64,000 nucleotides of DNA from Tenuifilum thalassicum. GTDB taxonomy: Bacteria; Bacteroidota; Bacteroidia; Bacteroidales; Tenuifilaceae. Shown here in pieces: positions 32,332-41,484 of this stretch. Under the pieces are notes generated by a model. It ran no database searches. It was not told the origin of the DNA and was given only the letters and a program-made list of their open reading frames with translations. The stretch is taken from the NCBI RefSeq assembly GCF_013265555.1, contig NZ_CP041345.1, forward strand, positions 1,782,581-1,846,580. Direction: 5' to 3'. The translations under genes and the position numbers were made by a program. Numbering within the stretch: position 1 is the stretch's first letter; each line of letters starts with the position of its first letter.

Positions 32332-33738
32332 TCAACCCGAATAGCCAAAAAGCTTTTTACTCTTAATTGTTTTAACCACATATTTTGGAACCATATTTTC
32401 CCACGTTATCTGGTTAGTTTGAATAAAGCGAAGCACCTCATCGGATGAAATGTTAAGCCATTCTTTCTTAACATCCGTCAGTTTCACAATTAGCTTATTA
32501 TCTAAAAGATAACGATAAACATGATTTACATCATTGGGAAACGAAAGATTATCTACATTCATGATGCTTCCTGTCTTTTTATCTAATGCTGGATAGATAT
32601 AAAACTTGGTGCGCTCTGGAAACATTTTACCAACAGCTTCGAGTAAGCCCCCATGTAGATTTGAGTAATAGGATTTATCCATAACCTTAACAAAGGTAGG
32701 AACCCCCATCACTATGCGTAAATTTTTATGCTTGAACCTACCAAAATAGGCAACTAGTTTATAAAACTCCTTAAAACTTGAGATGAGCACATTCTGCCCC
32801 ATCCCATTTAGTAAATCAACTCTGTCCAAAAAGTCACGCTCTTTAAGGTGGCCCTCTTCAAGAAGATTGTTAAGAGTTATTTCACAAATCTGTAAAGTAT
32901 TACTTGGGCTAAAATCGGGATTGTTTTTAAAATGAGAGTAGGACGATTTAAGAATATCGAAACCCACATAGGTAATCGGTCTAAACCGTCCTCGAAGCAC
33001 AATTGCATTTTTTTTATAAAGCATATCATCGGGCTCCTGCACGTTTCCATATCTATCAAAAAAGATGGCTGGTGTCATCCCATTCTTAACTAGCTGTACG
33101 CCTAAAAGTCTATTATCAACATAGTTAAGGTCGGGTCCTTCCATTCGTGCCATTGTAATTTCCACCCTATCTGTATCCAAGTTATCCATCAACGACTGAA
33201 GGAAAAGCGTGGGATTATCGTAAAAGTAAAAACATGCATAGATAAGGTTCACTCCCAGAGTACCAAGTGTGTATTGCTGTAACACACCATCGTTTTCGTT
33301 TAACCGAACATGAATTACAACCTCGTTAGGTTCTCCAGGCTTAGTAAGTTCAAACCTTACACCAAGCCAACCATGCCCCTGGTTGTTTTTTTTGAAGTTG
33401 AGCGTTTCAACAGTGTTAGCAAATACAAAGTATCGCTTATTAGCCTCTCGATTTGCACCCAACACATCAATAAGCTGCTCATATTCTGCAGCAAGCATCT
33501 GCTGGAGTCTTTTAAGGCAAACATAACGTCCTTTGTCGCCTTTGCTGTATAGATAATCGCTAAAAACTTTGTCGTATGCTGAAATGGTTTTGGCTATAGT
33601 ACCCGATGCACCACCTGCCTGAAAAAAAGCGCGTGCCACCTCCTGCCCGCCTCCTATCTCGGCAATGGTTCCATAAAATGTTGGGTCAAGGTTAATAGCT
33701 AATGCTTTTCGTTTGGTTGTTAGAATCTCACGTTCCAT
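32332..33738 (-). CDS. Conserved protein of unknown function, 468 aa
   Basis: A soluble 468-residue protein starting MEREILTTKRKALAINLDP and containing GTIAEIGGGQEVARAFFQAG and GASGTIAKTISAYDKVFSD. Members of this family occur widely in Bacteroidota, cyanobacteria and proteobacteria and are inconsistently named (nicotinate-nucleotide adenylyltransferase or TonB receptor in older annotation); neither fits, as there is no HxGH motif and no signal peptide. Function unknown. Monocistronic; sucA is 85 bases downstream. Confidence 0.7.
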   Translation of the reverse strand: MEREILTTKRKALAINLDPTFYGTIAEIGGGQEVARAFFQAGGASGTIAKTISAYDKVFSDYLYSKGDKGRYVCLKRLQQMLAAEYEQLIDVLGANREANKRYFVFANTVETLNFKKNNQGHGWLGVRFELTKPGEPNEVVIHVRLNENDGVLQQYTLGTLGVNLIYACFYFYDNPTLFLQSLMDNLDTDRVEITMARMEGPDLNYVDNRLLGVQLVKNGMTPAIFFDRYGNVQEPDDMLYKKNAIVLRGRFRPITYVGFDILKSSYSHFKNNPDFSPSNTLQICEITLNNLLEEGHLKERDFLDRVDLLNGMGQNVLISSFKEFYKLVAYFGRFKHKNLRIVMGVPTFVKVMDKSYYSNLHGGLLEAVGKMFPERTKFYIYPALDKKTGSIMNVDNLSFPNDVNHVYRYLLDNKLIVKLTDVKKEWLNISSDEVLRFIQTNQITWENMVPKYVVKTIKSKKLFGYSG

Positions 33739-33969
33739 GAAAAGGTTTTTCTATAAAAATAGGGAAAATAGCTATTTTGTTCAAACGATATGTAAAATAA
33801 TTGGGATAAGCAGAACTAACTTTAAATGACCATTTGAATGAATGCTTTTTAGTGAAACTTATACCCGCTATTTAAGAACACCAACGCATAGCTAACTATT
33901 GATATACAGCACGGAAACACAAAACAAATGCACCTCCTTAATATATTTAGGTTAATGTGAGATGTGGTA

Positions 33970-33985
33970 GGCTCTAATTAGAGCC
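33970..33985. repeat. 16-base perfect palindrome
   Basis: GGCTCTAATTAGAGCC, 24 bases beyond the stop of the 887-aa barrel gene. No T-run follows on either strand, so it is a weak terminator or RNA 3' end stabiliser. Confidence 0.5.
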
Positions 33986-34009
33986 AATCGCAAAAAGTAA
34001 ACAGGAGAA

Positions 34010-36673
34010 TTAAAATCTGAACGATACAGATGCCATTAGATACCGGGGAACGAGGTAGTAACTCGTTGTACTATAGTAATATTCCGACACTAAAGCCAAA
34101 TGATATAATCTCCTATCAAATAGGTTAAACCCATCTATTGAAAATGACCATCCGCTTTTGTTAAAATTATAAGTAAGCCTACTGCTCAAAAAGAGATAGC
34201 TATTTGAACTAAAATTAAACATACTATTTTGATTGCCATATACCTCTCCAAGCATCTCAAATGAAATTCTATCATTTGGCTTTAAATAGAGATTGCAAAA
34301 TAATCTATCGTAAAAACTTTGTTTGCTTTTGTTACTAACCATTCTACCTTGAGTAATTGAATATCCCAAGTGAAAGTTAAAAAAAGAGTAGAACGATGAG
34401 CGCAACTCTATACCTGTTGTTGTACTCACACTCTTATTTCTTTGCGCTTGGCCATAAAGAAAATTAATATACTCGTAAGTGTAATTTAGGTATGTAAACT
34501 TAACATTTGTACGTAATAACTTTATAAAATAGTTTAATTCAATATTGCTCATAAAAGAGGTACGATTCTTAGCAACTGTGTCTATAGTTATAATAAGATT
34601 AGGTGAAAGCAAACTATTCTGGCCAATAAACTCAGGTTCATACATGTACATTAAGCTACTATTTAAAAAGAAACGGGTATTCACGCTACCCAGCATATAG
34701 CTACCGCCCCAAATATACATGCTTAAAACTTTGGGTGATAACCCTTTATACATATAATTATTCCTTTTTAAGATGTAATTATTGACAACCTGATTATAAG
34801 GAACTGGGGTAGCTTTAGAACTGTAAAACAGGTTAACCGTACTGAGTCTATTAACGCGCCATTTAAATTCAAGTTGTGGTAAAATAAAATGTTTACTGGT
34901 TTTAAAGCCACTTATACCCTCAACACATGAAATAATCTCCCCAACGACACCAGCATTCAAGTTAAGATTATCGGTTCCAAAAACAACGTTAGTCTTTGAA
35001 AAAAGTTTATTGCTACTATAACGAGTTAGCCCGGAAAAATTATAATCAACCGAAGCACCTTGATTTAGGTCAAAAACTGAAAAATTGCTATTAATATTAT
35101 TTTGGCTCTTTATTCCCCCTACTTCGGTATTAAAAAGCAATATATCATCTATTTTATGCTTAAACCCGATTATACCCAAAAGCATATATGAATCGTTTGA
35201 CACCCCTTGCGCCCCTTTGTTGTTTAAAGTCCAGCTTGTGGAAATACTATTTGGGGGTAATGGCGAAAGCTCATACTCATCATTAATTGCACCCCTATAA
35301 CCAAAAGCTTTAAGTTGAACTAAACTCCTATTGCTAATCTTTATGGTGTAAGCAAGATTGGTTTTTAGCAAGTACTGCCTACCCGGAAGTTGCTCGTCAA
35401 TTTTTACCTGATTAAAATTGGTAGTAGTGAAATTGCTCCTTTTAATAGTAGAAAACAAAAGGCTATACTGCAAAAACGAGTTGCTTTTAATTCTGCTATC
35501 CAGTTTAGCTTTTACAATTGTGCTTCTATCGGTTTGATTATACCTATACTCTTCGATATTTGTAAAACTTATCGTATCGAAACTGTACATCTGATATTTA
35601 CTCAGTAAAAACAGGTCGTTTAATTTGTTATAAACCGATGTGATTGTCAACTTAGTTTTTGGCGATATTTTAAAGGCTTCGTTTACAGAAGCCATCTCTG
35701 ATTTTAGCTCGTTAACCTGCTGTCGTTTTAGCAAAGGGCGATACTCATCGAACTTAATCATAAAGTCCGGGAAATCAAAATCGTTCACCTCCTCCTCGGA
35801 AGTTGTCGCCAATGCATTTGAGAGTTCATAAGAACTCCCAACCGGGTTATAGCCTAAACTATTTGTATTTCCCAAAATAAGAGAACTAACCCTCTTATTA
35901 AAATTCATCAACGAGGTATTAATGTTATGGTCATTAATAGTATTGTAGCCCAAATTCACTCTGCCATATATCTTTTCATAAGAGTTTTGATTAAGTTTTA
36001 AATTAAGTGCAACCTTCTCGGTGCTGGCAATTTCTTTTAAAAGAGGATTTTCTGAGTAGTTACTTAATGCTTCTACCTTTTCAATGGCATTGGCATGAAC
36101 GTTTTTGGTAATCATACGATATCCTTTTCCAAAGAAATCGTTATCCTCAACCATAACCTTTTCCACCTCTTTGCCATGGTAAGTTACTTTTCCCGCATCA
36201 TCCACATCAATTCCTGGTAACTTTTTCAGGACATCTTCTACAACCTGCTCAGAACCATTGATAAACGATTTAACATTATACACAACCGTATCCTTTTTGA
36301 TGGTGATGGGCTTATCGCCATATTTTATAACCTCGCTTATATCATAGTGCGATTCTTTTAAAATCGCATTGACCCTAATGGATACAGAGCTATCACCCTC
36401 AAAGGTTAGCAACTCACCATAACTTGCAAATCCCAGCGCCCTGAACTCAATCCTGAATTTTCCTTTTCTACTTGTAGTCATACTGTAATGACCACTACCA
36501 TCTACAAAAGCAAAAGTAATAATAGCCGAATCAGCTGCAGAGTAGAGTATTACCTGAGCATGGGTTACTGGTTTTCCAAGGGAATCGGTGACACTCCCCT
36601 CAACAATATTCTGACCAATGCACAGATTACTAATTAGCAACAAAAGAGTAAGATACAACCCCTTTTCCATCAA
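34010..36673 (-). CDS. Outer-membrane beta-barrel protein, TonB-receptor-like
   Basis: An 887-residue protein: signal peptide (KGLYLTLLLLISNLCIGQ), CarboxypepD_reg-like domain (VEGSVTDSLGKPVTHAQVIL), plug-like part (VEDVLKKLPGIDVDDAGKVT) and a long barrel ending in LMASVSFRF. This is the Bacteroidota 'outer membrane beta-barrel' family that often pairs with GLPGLI proteins, and the next upstream gene is one. No TonB box was identified by eye. Ligand unknown. Confidence 0.88.
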   Translation of the reverse strand: MMEKGLYLTLLLLISNLCIGQNIVEGSVTDSLGKPVTHAQVILYSAADSAIITFAFVDGSGHYSMTTSRKGKFRIEFRALGFASYGELLTFEGDSSVSIRVNAILKESHYDISEVIKYGDKPITIKKDTVVYNVKSFINGSEQVVEDVLKKLPGIDVDDAGKVTYHGKEVEKVMVEDNDFFGKGYRMITKNVHANAIEKVEALSNYSENPLLKEIASTEKVALNLKLNQNSYEKIYGRVNLGYNTINDHNINTSLMNFNKRVSSLILGNTNSLGYNPVGSSYELSNALATTSEEEVNDFDFPDFMIKFDEYRPLLKRQQVNELKSEMASVNEAFKISPKTKLTITSVYNKLNDLFLLSKYQMYSFDTISFTNIEEYRYNQTDRSTIVKAKLDSRIKSNSFLQYSLLFSTIKRSNFTTTNFNQVKIDEQLPGRQYLLKTNLAYTIKISNRSLVQLKAFGYRGAINDEYELSPLPPNSISTSWTLNNKGAQGVSNDSYMLLGIIGFKHKIDDILLFNTEVGGIKSQNNINSNFSVFDLNQGASVDYNFSGLTRYSSNKLFSKTNVVFGTDNLNLNAGVVGEIISCVEGISGFKTSKHFILPQLEFKWRVNRLSTVNLFYSSKATPVPYNQVVNNYILKRNNYMYKGLSPKVLSMYIWGGSYMLGSVNTRFFLNSSLMYMYEPEFIGQNSLLSPNLIITIDTVAKNRTSFMSNIELNYFIKLLRTNVKFTYLNYTYEYINFLYGQAQRNKSVSTTTGIELRSSFYSFFNFHLGYSITQGRMVSNKSKQSFYDRLFCNLYLKPNDRISFEMLGEVYGNQNSMFNFSSNSYLFLSSRLTYNFNKSGWSFSIDGFNLFDRRLYHLALVSEYYYSTTSYYLVPRYLMASVSFRF

Positions 36674-36722
36674 ATTTTGAACTTTTAATGGGAAATTGCA
36701 TTGATTTTATATAAAATTTCAC

Positions 36723-37606
36723 TTAAAACTCGTACTCCAATTCTAATCCAACAAGTTGATAAGAAAAAGAACTTTCGCTAATGTGAAAGTCTTCTGGTTG
36801 TCGAGCATTAACAACCTGATTATCAAGTTTAAGTTTCTCATTTAACTTTTCAAATCGATCTCTACGCCACATAACATAATCCTTTAATGAAAAAGCAGGG
36901 TATTCCTTTAAAGGTTTAACTGCACAATGTTTTTCATCACCCAGATTAATTTCAACAGCACGAAATAAAATTTCACTTCTTTTGTCAGCTGCCTCAAGTA
37001 TAAGTCCGGGTAAACCAGATAGCTTCCATGGCCCAAAGCTAACTGGGATATCGGGGGTAAACCACACCGAATATTCTCGTCCCCTAAAGGTGCAGGTTGC
37101 TTTCTGGCACTTGAAGCGTCCAATTATTTTGGTATCATGCTCAATTTTCCATGATATTTTTCCAATATCTTCGGATAAATAGAAAAAGGTTGACTTAACT
37201 TTTTATCATAAGCAAAACTTGTTTCGTTTACTAGCTGGAATATTACCCCTTTATTTATATCCATAAAAATATTAAAAGGGACATTCTTGGAATCCTTCAT
37301 GGTATTAGGGTCTCTCTTGCGTATAATAGTGAAATGTCCGGGTGATTTTTCAACCATTGAAAATTTATCATTATCAAACCCATTTTCGCTGTTACTATCT
37401 GTGCTTTTAGTAAAATCAGAAATTGCTATGAAACTTGATACTTCACCGTTGAAACAAAGCTCCCCCTTAGCCTGAATGGGATACGTATTTGTCCAAATAC
37501 AGTCGTATACTATGTTTCCAATAATGTTAACTGGTTGTGCTACTATTAAATTTGAAAAAAAGACACTAATTAGTACGAAGAAAAATGTATTTGATTTCAT
37601 ACACAT
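36723..37606 (-). pseudogene. GLPGLI-family secreted protein, frameshifted
   Basis: Two overlapping frames make one GLPGLI protein. The first (to 37124) has a signal peptide (FFFVLISVFFSNLIVAQ) and runs to MIPK-stop. The second carries WFTPDIPVSFGPWKLSGLPGLILEA. In between, reading the other frame gives DIGKISWKIEHDTKIIG then RFKCQKATCTFRGREYS, which is what the family needs before the GLPGLI block. A single missing base near 37171-37176 restores one frame; the total length 884 is one short of 885 = 295 codons. Could be real decay or a sequencing error. It precedes the barrel gene it would normally partner. Confidence 0.8.
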
Positions 37607-37660
37607 AATTATTTATTACCTAATCAAATTATTTTTAAACACTCACCAATAACTCTTTAA

Positions 37661-37686
37661 AGGGATGCTAAAATATTAGCATCCCT
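37661..37686 (-). terminator. Terminator of the small secreted protein gene
   Basis: AGGGATGCTAA (37661-37671) pairs perfectly with TTAGCATCCCT (37676-37686), 7 bases from the stop at 37693; T-rich on both sides, so possibly bidirectional. Confidence 0.7.
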
Positions 37687-37692
37687 TTCATT

Positions 37693-38025
37693 TTAGCAAA
37701 GAATTCTATCATATTCCTCTGCTACTTCAAAAACAGCCAAAACTGCTTTCTTGTAAAAATCGGGCGAGCAGGTTCCCCAAACAAAAAATGAATAGTGTAT
37801 TATTGTTCCATTTCCACAATCAGTTTCCAATGTAAAACTTGCGTAGCAAGTCTTCTCATCGACCTGTAATTGATAATCGTAAAACTGTTTTAACATACCT
37901 TGCTTCATAACAACTATTATGCTCTCGGTTTTCTGCTCGGGACTAGCTTTTACCTCTGTTTCGTTTTCAGCAATCAGTGTGCCAAATGAAAATGTTAAAA
38001 GGATAACGGTAACTAACTTTTTCAT
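37693..38025 (-). CDS. Small secreted protein of unknown function
   Basis: A 110-residue protein with signal peptide (KKLVTVILLTFSFGTLIA, cut after LIAE) and a mature part with four cysteines (TCYASFTLETDCGNGTIIHY, WGTCSPDFY, DRILC). It could form two disulfide bonds. I do not recognise the family. Single gene with its own terminator. Confidence 0.6.
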   Translation of the reverse strand: MKKLVTVILLTFSFGTLIAENETEVKASPEQKTESIIVVMKQGMLKQFYDYQLQVDEKTCYASFTLETDCGNGTIIHYSFFVWGTCSPDFYKKAVLAVFEVAEEYDRILC

Positions 38026-38457
38026 ATTCTTACATTTTTGTTTTTCTACTCTCTTCAGGCTTTTCGATTCCGCCTGCTACTCCCTTGTTGGCCAACTAAT
38101 TGAATAGCAATACAAAAATCAAAAAAAAAATACAAGTCAAGTTTCTTAACAACTATTTTATACATACGTTTATATCAACACCTGACATCCAATTTTTTTG
38201 TTGCACCAAATCCGGTTATGGATTATGCACATAATATACTAACCGCTTGGTTCTGAAAACACCCTCAAATCTATTATTTTCCAAAAGATTCAAATGTTAT
38301 TGATTACACTAGTTTGACTCAGATGGTTTAAAAGAATGTAAAATCAACATAGATTAAATGGTCCAAATTTATTCTTAGTCTTTAATTGTGAAAATTAGGA
38401 CAAGAAAAAAGCCCCAAAAAGTGGGGCTCTAAAAACTATGGCTAAAGAATTTGCACG
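38026..38457. other. Non-coding region, 38026-38457
   Basis: No gene seen. It holds the leader of the 37693 gene (with AGGC...GCCT mini-hairpin near 38050-38070) and, at 38405-38428, the htpG terminator. The middle is AT-rich with no clear structure. Confidence 0.7.
38405..38428 (-). terminator. htpG terminator
   Basis: AGCCCC (38410-38415) with GGGGCT (38423-38428); on the minus strand a run of Ts follows. 30 bases past the htpG stop. Confidence 0.8.
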
Positions 38458-40512
38458 TTACTCCACCTTAATAAGCTCAAGACTGCGTTTTACAAACCGG
38501 CTTAAGTCCTCACCTTTTAACAAATTATTTGCTAGTAGGGCTAGGTCGATAAGCTGCTTAACTAGTTTGTAATCTTTTCCAAATGACTTAAGCACTTCAG
38601 CGCGCTCGTCCTCAAGCCTATTTAGTTCCTTCTGCGCATCAGCAAGAGCATCTTTATCAGCCTGTGGGATTTCCTCATCCTTCTTATCCCTTTGAGCCTT
38701 TTCAAGCTCATCAACTTTAGTTTTAAAGGGCTTAATCTTTTCGGTTATCTCATTAAGTTTATCGCTAAGCTGCTTGCTTTTCGCATCAATTACTGCCTTA
38801 ACTAATGGATGGGATACATTTACAACTAGGTTACGGCTATCGGGCATGCTACCATACATGCTAGAGGTTGGGCTCATGGCAGCCATATCCTTCATACGAC
38901 GCATAAATTCCGACTGGGTAATGATAACAGGGCTAGCATTTTCGCCAAGTTCCTCGAACGAAACCCAATAGTGCTCTTTTGAAGGAAGCGCACCCTCGAA
39001 AACAGCTCTTAAATCATTCTGTTCCTCTACAGGTAAGCTAACCTCTTTTCTGTCCTCTTTTACAATGAGCTTATCTATCACATCGGAATCTACACGAGCA
39101 AAACGGGTATCCTTCAACTTAGTTTCTAAAGCATTGATAAAATGGGGGTCAAGCTGTCCATCCATCATCAGCACATCGTAGCCACGAGCTTTTGCCTCCT
39201 CTATGTAGCTGTGTTGTGCCTCCTTATCGGTTGCGTAAAGGTAAACTAGCGTTTTGTTTTTATCGGTTTGGTTTTCCTTTACTAGCTTTTCGTACTCCTC
39301 AAAGGTAAAGTACTTGTCGTCAACATTCTTAAATAGCGCAAATTTCTCAGCACGTTCGTAGAACTTATCATCGGTTATCATTCCAAAGGTGATGAAAAGC
39401 TTAAGATCGTCCCATTTCTTTTCGAATTGCTCGCGGTCGTTCTTGAATATCTCTTGTAGCCTATCGGCTACCTTTTTGGTGATATGCGATGAAATCTTTT
39501 TAACGTTCGAGTCGCTCTGAAGGTAGCTACGTGAAACATTCAAAGGAATATCTGGCGAATCAATAACACCATGCAATAATGTCAAAAATTCAGGTACAAT
39601 CCCTTCTACCGAATCTGTTACATAAACCTGGTTGCAGTATAGCTGAATTTTGTTTTTCTGTATGTCGAAATTAGTTTTAATACGAGGGAAATAAAGAATA
39701 CCTGTAAGATTAAAGGGGTAATCGACATTCAAATGGATGTAGAAAAGAGGTTCTTCCTGAGCAGGATACAGGTCACGGTAAAACTTTTGATAATCCTCAT
39801 CCTTTAGTTCTGCGGGTTTGCGAGTCCAAAGGGGATTGGTATCGTTGATTATTCTGTCTTTTCCAGTATCAACCTCTTTGCCATCTTTCCACTCCTTTAC
39901 TGTACCAAAAGCAATAGGAATTGGAAGGAAACGGCAATACTTACGTAGTAACTCCTCAATGCGATGCTCCTCGAGGAATTCTTTTGAATCATCGCTAATA
40001 TGAAGAACGATATCGGTTCCACGATTTTCGCGCTCAGCATCTTCAATCTGATATTCTGGCGTTCCATCGCAAACCCAACGAACTGGTTTTGCACCATCTT
40101 TCCAAGAGCGTGTAACTATTTCAACCTTATCGCTTACCATGAACGATGAGTAAAACCCAAGACCAAAATGCCCAATAATGCCATTGGCCTGTGTTTTATA
40201 CTTTTCTAAAAACTCTTCGGCACCCGAAAATGCTATTTGATTAATATAACGGTCAATTTCTTCGGCAGTCATTCCTACACCACTATCGCTAATGGTTAGG
40301 GTTCCCTTTTCCTTATCAACCTTAACCCGAATGGTAAGATCACCTAATTCGCCTTTAAAATCACCAACAGAGGCTAGCGTTTTAATTTTTTGGGTTGCAT
40401 CAACTGCATTTGAGATTAACTCCCGTAAGAATATTTCGTGATCGGAATACAAGAATTTCTTTATAATCGGGAAAATGTTTTCGGTTGTTACACCAATCTT
40501 TCCTTTTTGCAT
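38458..40512 (-). CDS. htpG: Molecular chaperone HtpG (Hsp90)
   Basis: A 684-residue Hsp90: ATPase domain with NAVDATQKI, SDSGVGMTAEEIDRYI, GHFGLGFYSSFMVSDK; middle domain with PLFYIHLNVDYPFNLTGILY (near residue 250) and LNVSRSYLQSDSN; C-terminal dimer part. Slightly longer than E. coli HtpG because of a charged insert (KDEEIPQADKDALADAQKEL). Monocistronic. Confidence 0.97.
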   Translation of the reverse strand: MQKGKIGVTTENIFPIIKKFLYSDHEIFLRELISNAVDATQKIKTLASVGDFKGELGDLTIRVKVDKEKGTLTISDSGVGMTAEEIDRYINQIAFSGAEEFLEKYKTQANGIIGHFGLGFYSSFMVSDKVEIVTRSWKDGAKPVRWVCDGTPEYQIEDAERENRGTDIVLHISDDSKEFLEEHRIEELLRKYCRFLPIPIAFGTVKEWKDGKEVDTGKDRIINDTNPLWTRKPAELKDEDYQKFYRDLYPAQEEPLFYIHLNVDYPFNLTGILYFPRIKTNFDIQKNKIQLYCNQVYVTDSVEGIVPEFLTLLHGVIDSPDIPLNVSRSYLQSDSNVKKISSHITKKVADRLQEIFKNDREQFEKKWDDLKLFITFGMITDDKFYERAEKFALFKNVDDKYFTFEEYEKLVKENQTDKNKTLVYLYATDKEAQHSYIEEAKARGYDVLMMDGQLDPHFINALETKLKDTRFARVDSDVIDKLIVKEDRKEVSLPVEEQNDLRAVFEGALPSKEHYWVSFEELGENASPVIITQSEFMRRMKDMAAMSPTSSMYGSMPDSRNLVVNVSHPLVKAVIDAKSKQLSDKLNEITEKIKPFKTKVDELEKAQRDKKDEEIPQADKDALADAQKELNRLEDERAEVLKSFGKDYKLVKQLIDLALLANNLLKGEDLSRFVKRSLELIKVE

Positions 40513-40830
40513 GGCTCTATATTAATTTATTGTTAAACACTTCTTTTTTTAACATTCCAATCTTGTTTTACAATTAGAATGCCATTTAAATGAATCATAG
40601 TATCAGGAAAGAAGCCATTCTTCTATCTATTTGTATATCTGATACTTAAAACTCAGACACTATACATGCAACCTGTGCCATTTAGACAACAGCAATGTAT
40701 TTTTGTCAGTCAATAAAAGAAAGTTAACTAAATCTTGACAGAAAATAAACTTGAAGAAAATTATTAGTAGTAGAAAAAGAATCAACCATAGAAAATGATA
40801 GACAATGAAATTAAGAATCAAACATCTTTT
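40513..40830. other. Non-coding region, 40513-40830
   Basis: No gene seen. It contains the htpG upstream region and a 10-bp stem CCATAGAAAA (40786-40795) / TTTTCTATGG (40827-40836) with a 31-base loop at the 3' end of the next gene; not a convincing terminator. A TATTTTTG box at about 40695 on the plus strand has no obvious gene behind it. Confidence 0.6.
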
Positions 40831-41361
40831 CTATGGTGTGTTATTCATGAAAAAATATGTTATAGAAAGTAGTACCAGCAATGTAATCCAAAAGAATAAA
40901 ACTCTTTTTAAATCTTTTTTTCGGTACTCAATTGCATGCCTACTTCGTAAAATGGCAGCGTAGTTGTTTATTCGTAGCAAAGCATTATCATCTTTATTTA
41001 CAATAGCTTCCACTCCTATTTTTTTAACATAGCCACCATATTCCTGTTCATCCTCATTGGCAAGCATTATTACTTTAAAGAAAGGTTTAAATCTTTTAAT
41101 TGCCTCTAAGATTTCAATCCCATTCATTAACGTTTGATTTTTTTCATCATAAAAAGAATAACCTAACAACACAATATGCGTTTTCCTTTTATTAAGCCTT
41201 GTATTAGTGATATATTCAATGAAATCTTCGCCTGTTGAGAATTTTTTTATTTCTACTAATTCGCCACAGTCAATTCCATTCTCCAACAACTCCGACCACT
41301 CTATGCTATAGTCAACAATATAGATGACTACTGAGTTTTTAATTTTATCAATTACCCCCAT
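40831..41361 (-). CDS. Degenerate receiver-like protein with C-terminal membrane anchor
   Basis: A 176-residue protein that looks like a CheY-type receiver (VVIYIVDYSIEWSELLENG, then HIVLLGYSFY where a receiver has its phospho-Asp, MNGIEILEAIKRFKPFFKVI, then VNKDDNALLRI) with Gly replacing the Asp, so it is probably not phosphorylated. After the receiver, a basic segment (RKKDLKRVLFFW) and one C-terminal TM helix (ITLLVLLSITYFFM). A tail-anchored pseudo-receiver is unusual. Function unknown; single gene with htpG downstream. Confidence 0.75.
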   Translation of the reverse strand: MGVIDKIKNSVVIYIVDYSIEWSELLENGIDCGELVEIKKFSTGEDFIEYITNTRLNKRKTHIVLLGYSFYDEKNQTLMNGIEILEAIKRFKPFFKVIMLANEDEQEYGGYVKKIGVEAIVNKDDNALLRINNYAAILRSRHAIEYRKKDLKRVLFFWITLLVLLSITYFFMNNTP

Positions 41362-41436
41362 TTAAACAATTAAACAAACTTACATCAATGAATTGTTATA
41401 CAAATTTATAAAAAAAACGTTAAACCAATTAAAAAG

Positions 41437-41466
41437 GATAAAGCCGGGCAAAGAACCCGGCTTAAA
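41437..41466 (-). terminator. DPP III gene terminator
   Basis: AAGCCGGG (41441-41448) with CCCGGCTT (41456-41463); on the minus strand followed by T-rich TATCCTTTTT. Confidence 0.75.
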
Positions 41467-41484
41467 AAAGTGCCATTTTAATTA

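Noticed and set aside
36908-37123. A 71-aa frame inside the GLPGLI locus
   Set aside because: Third-frame shadow of the frameshifted gene; the other two frames carry the conserved motifs.
40786-40836. Stem CCATAGAAAA/TTTTCTATGG as a terminator
   Set aside because: The 31-base loop and missing T-run make it weak; likely chance.
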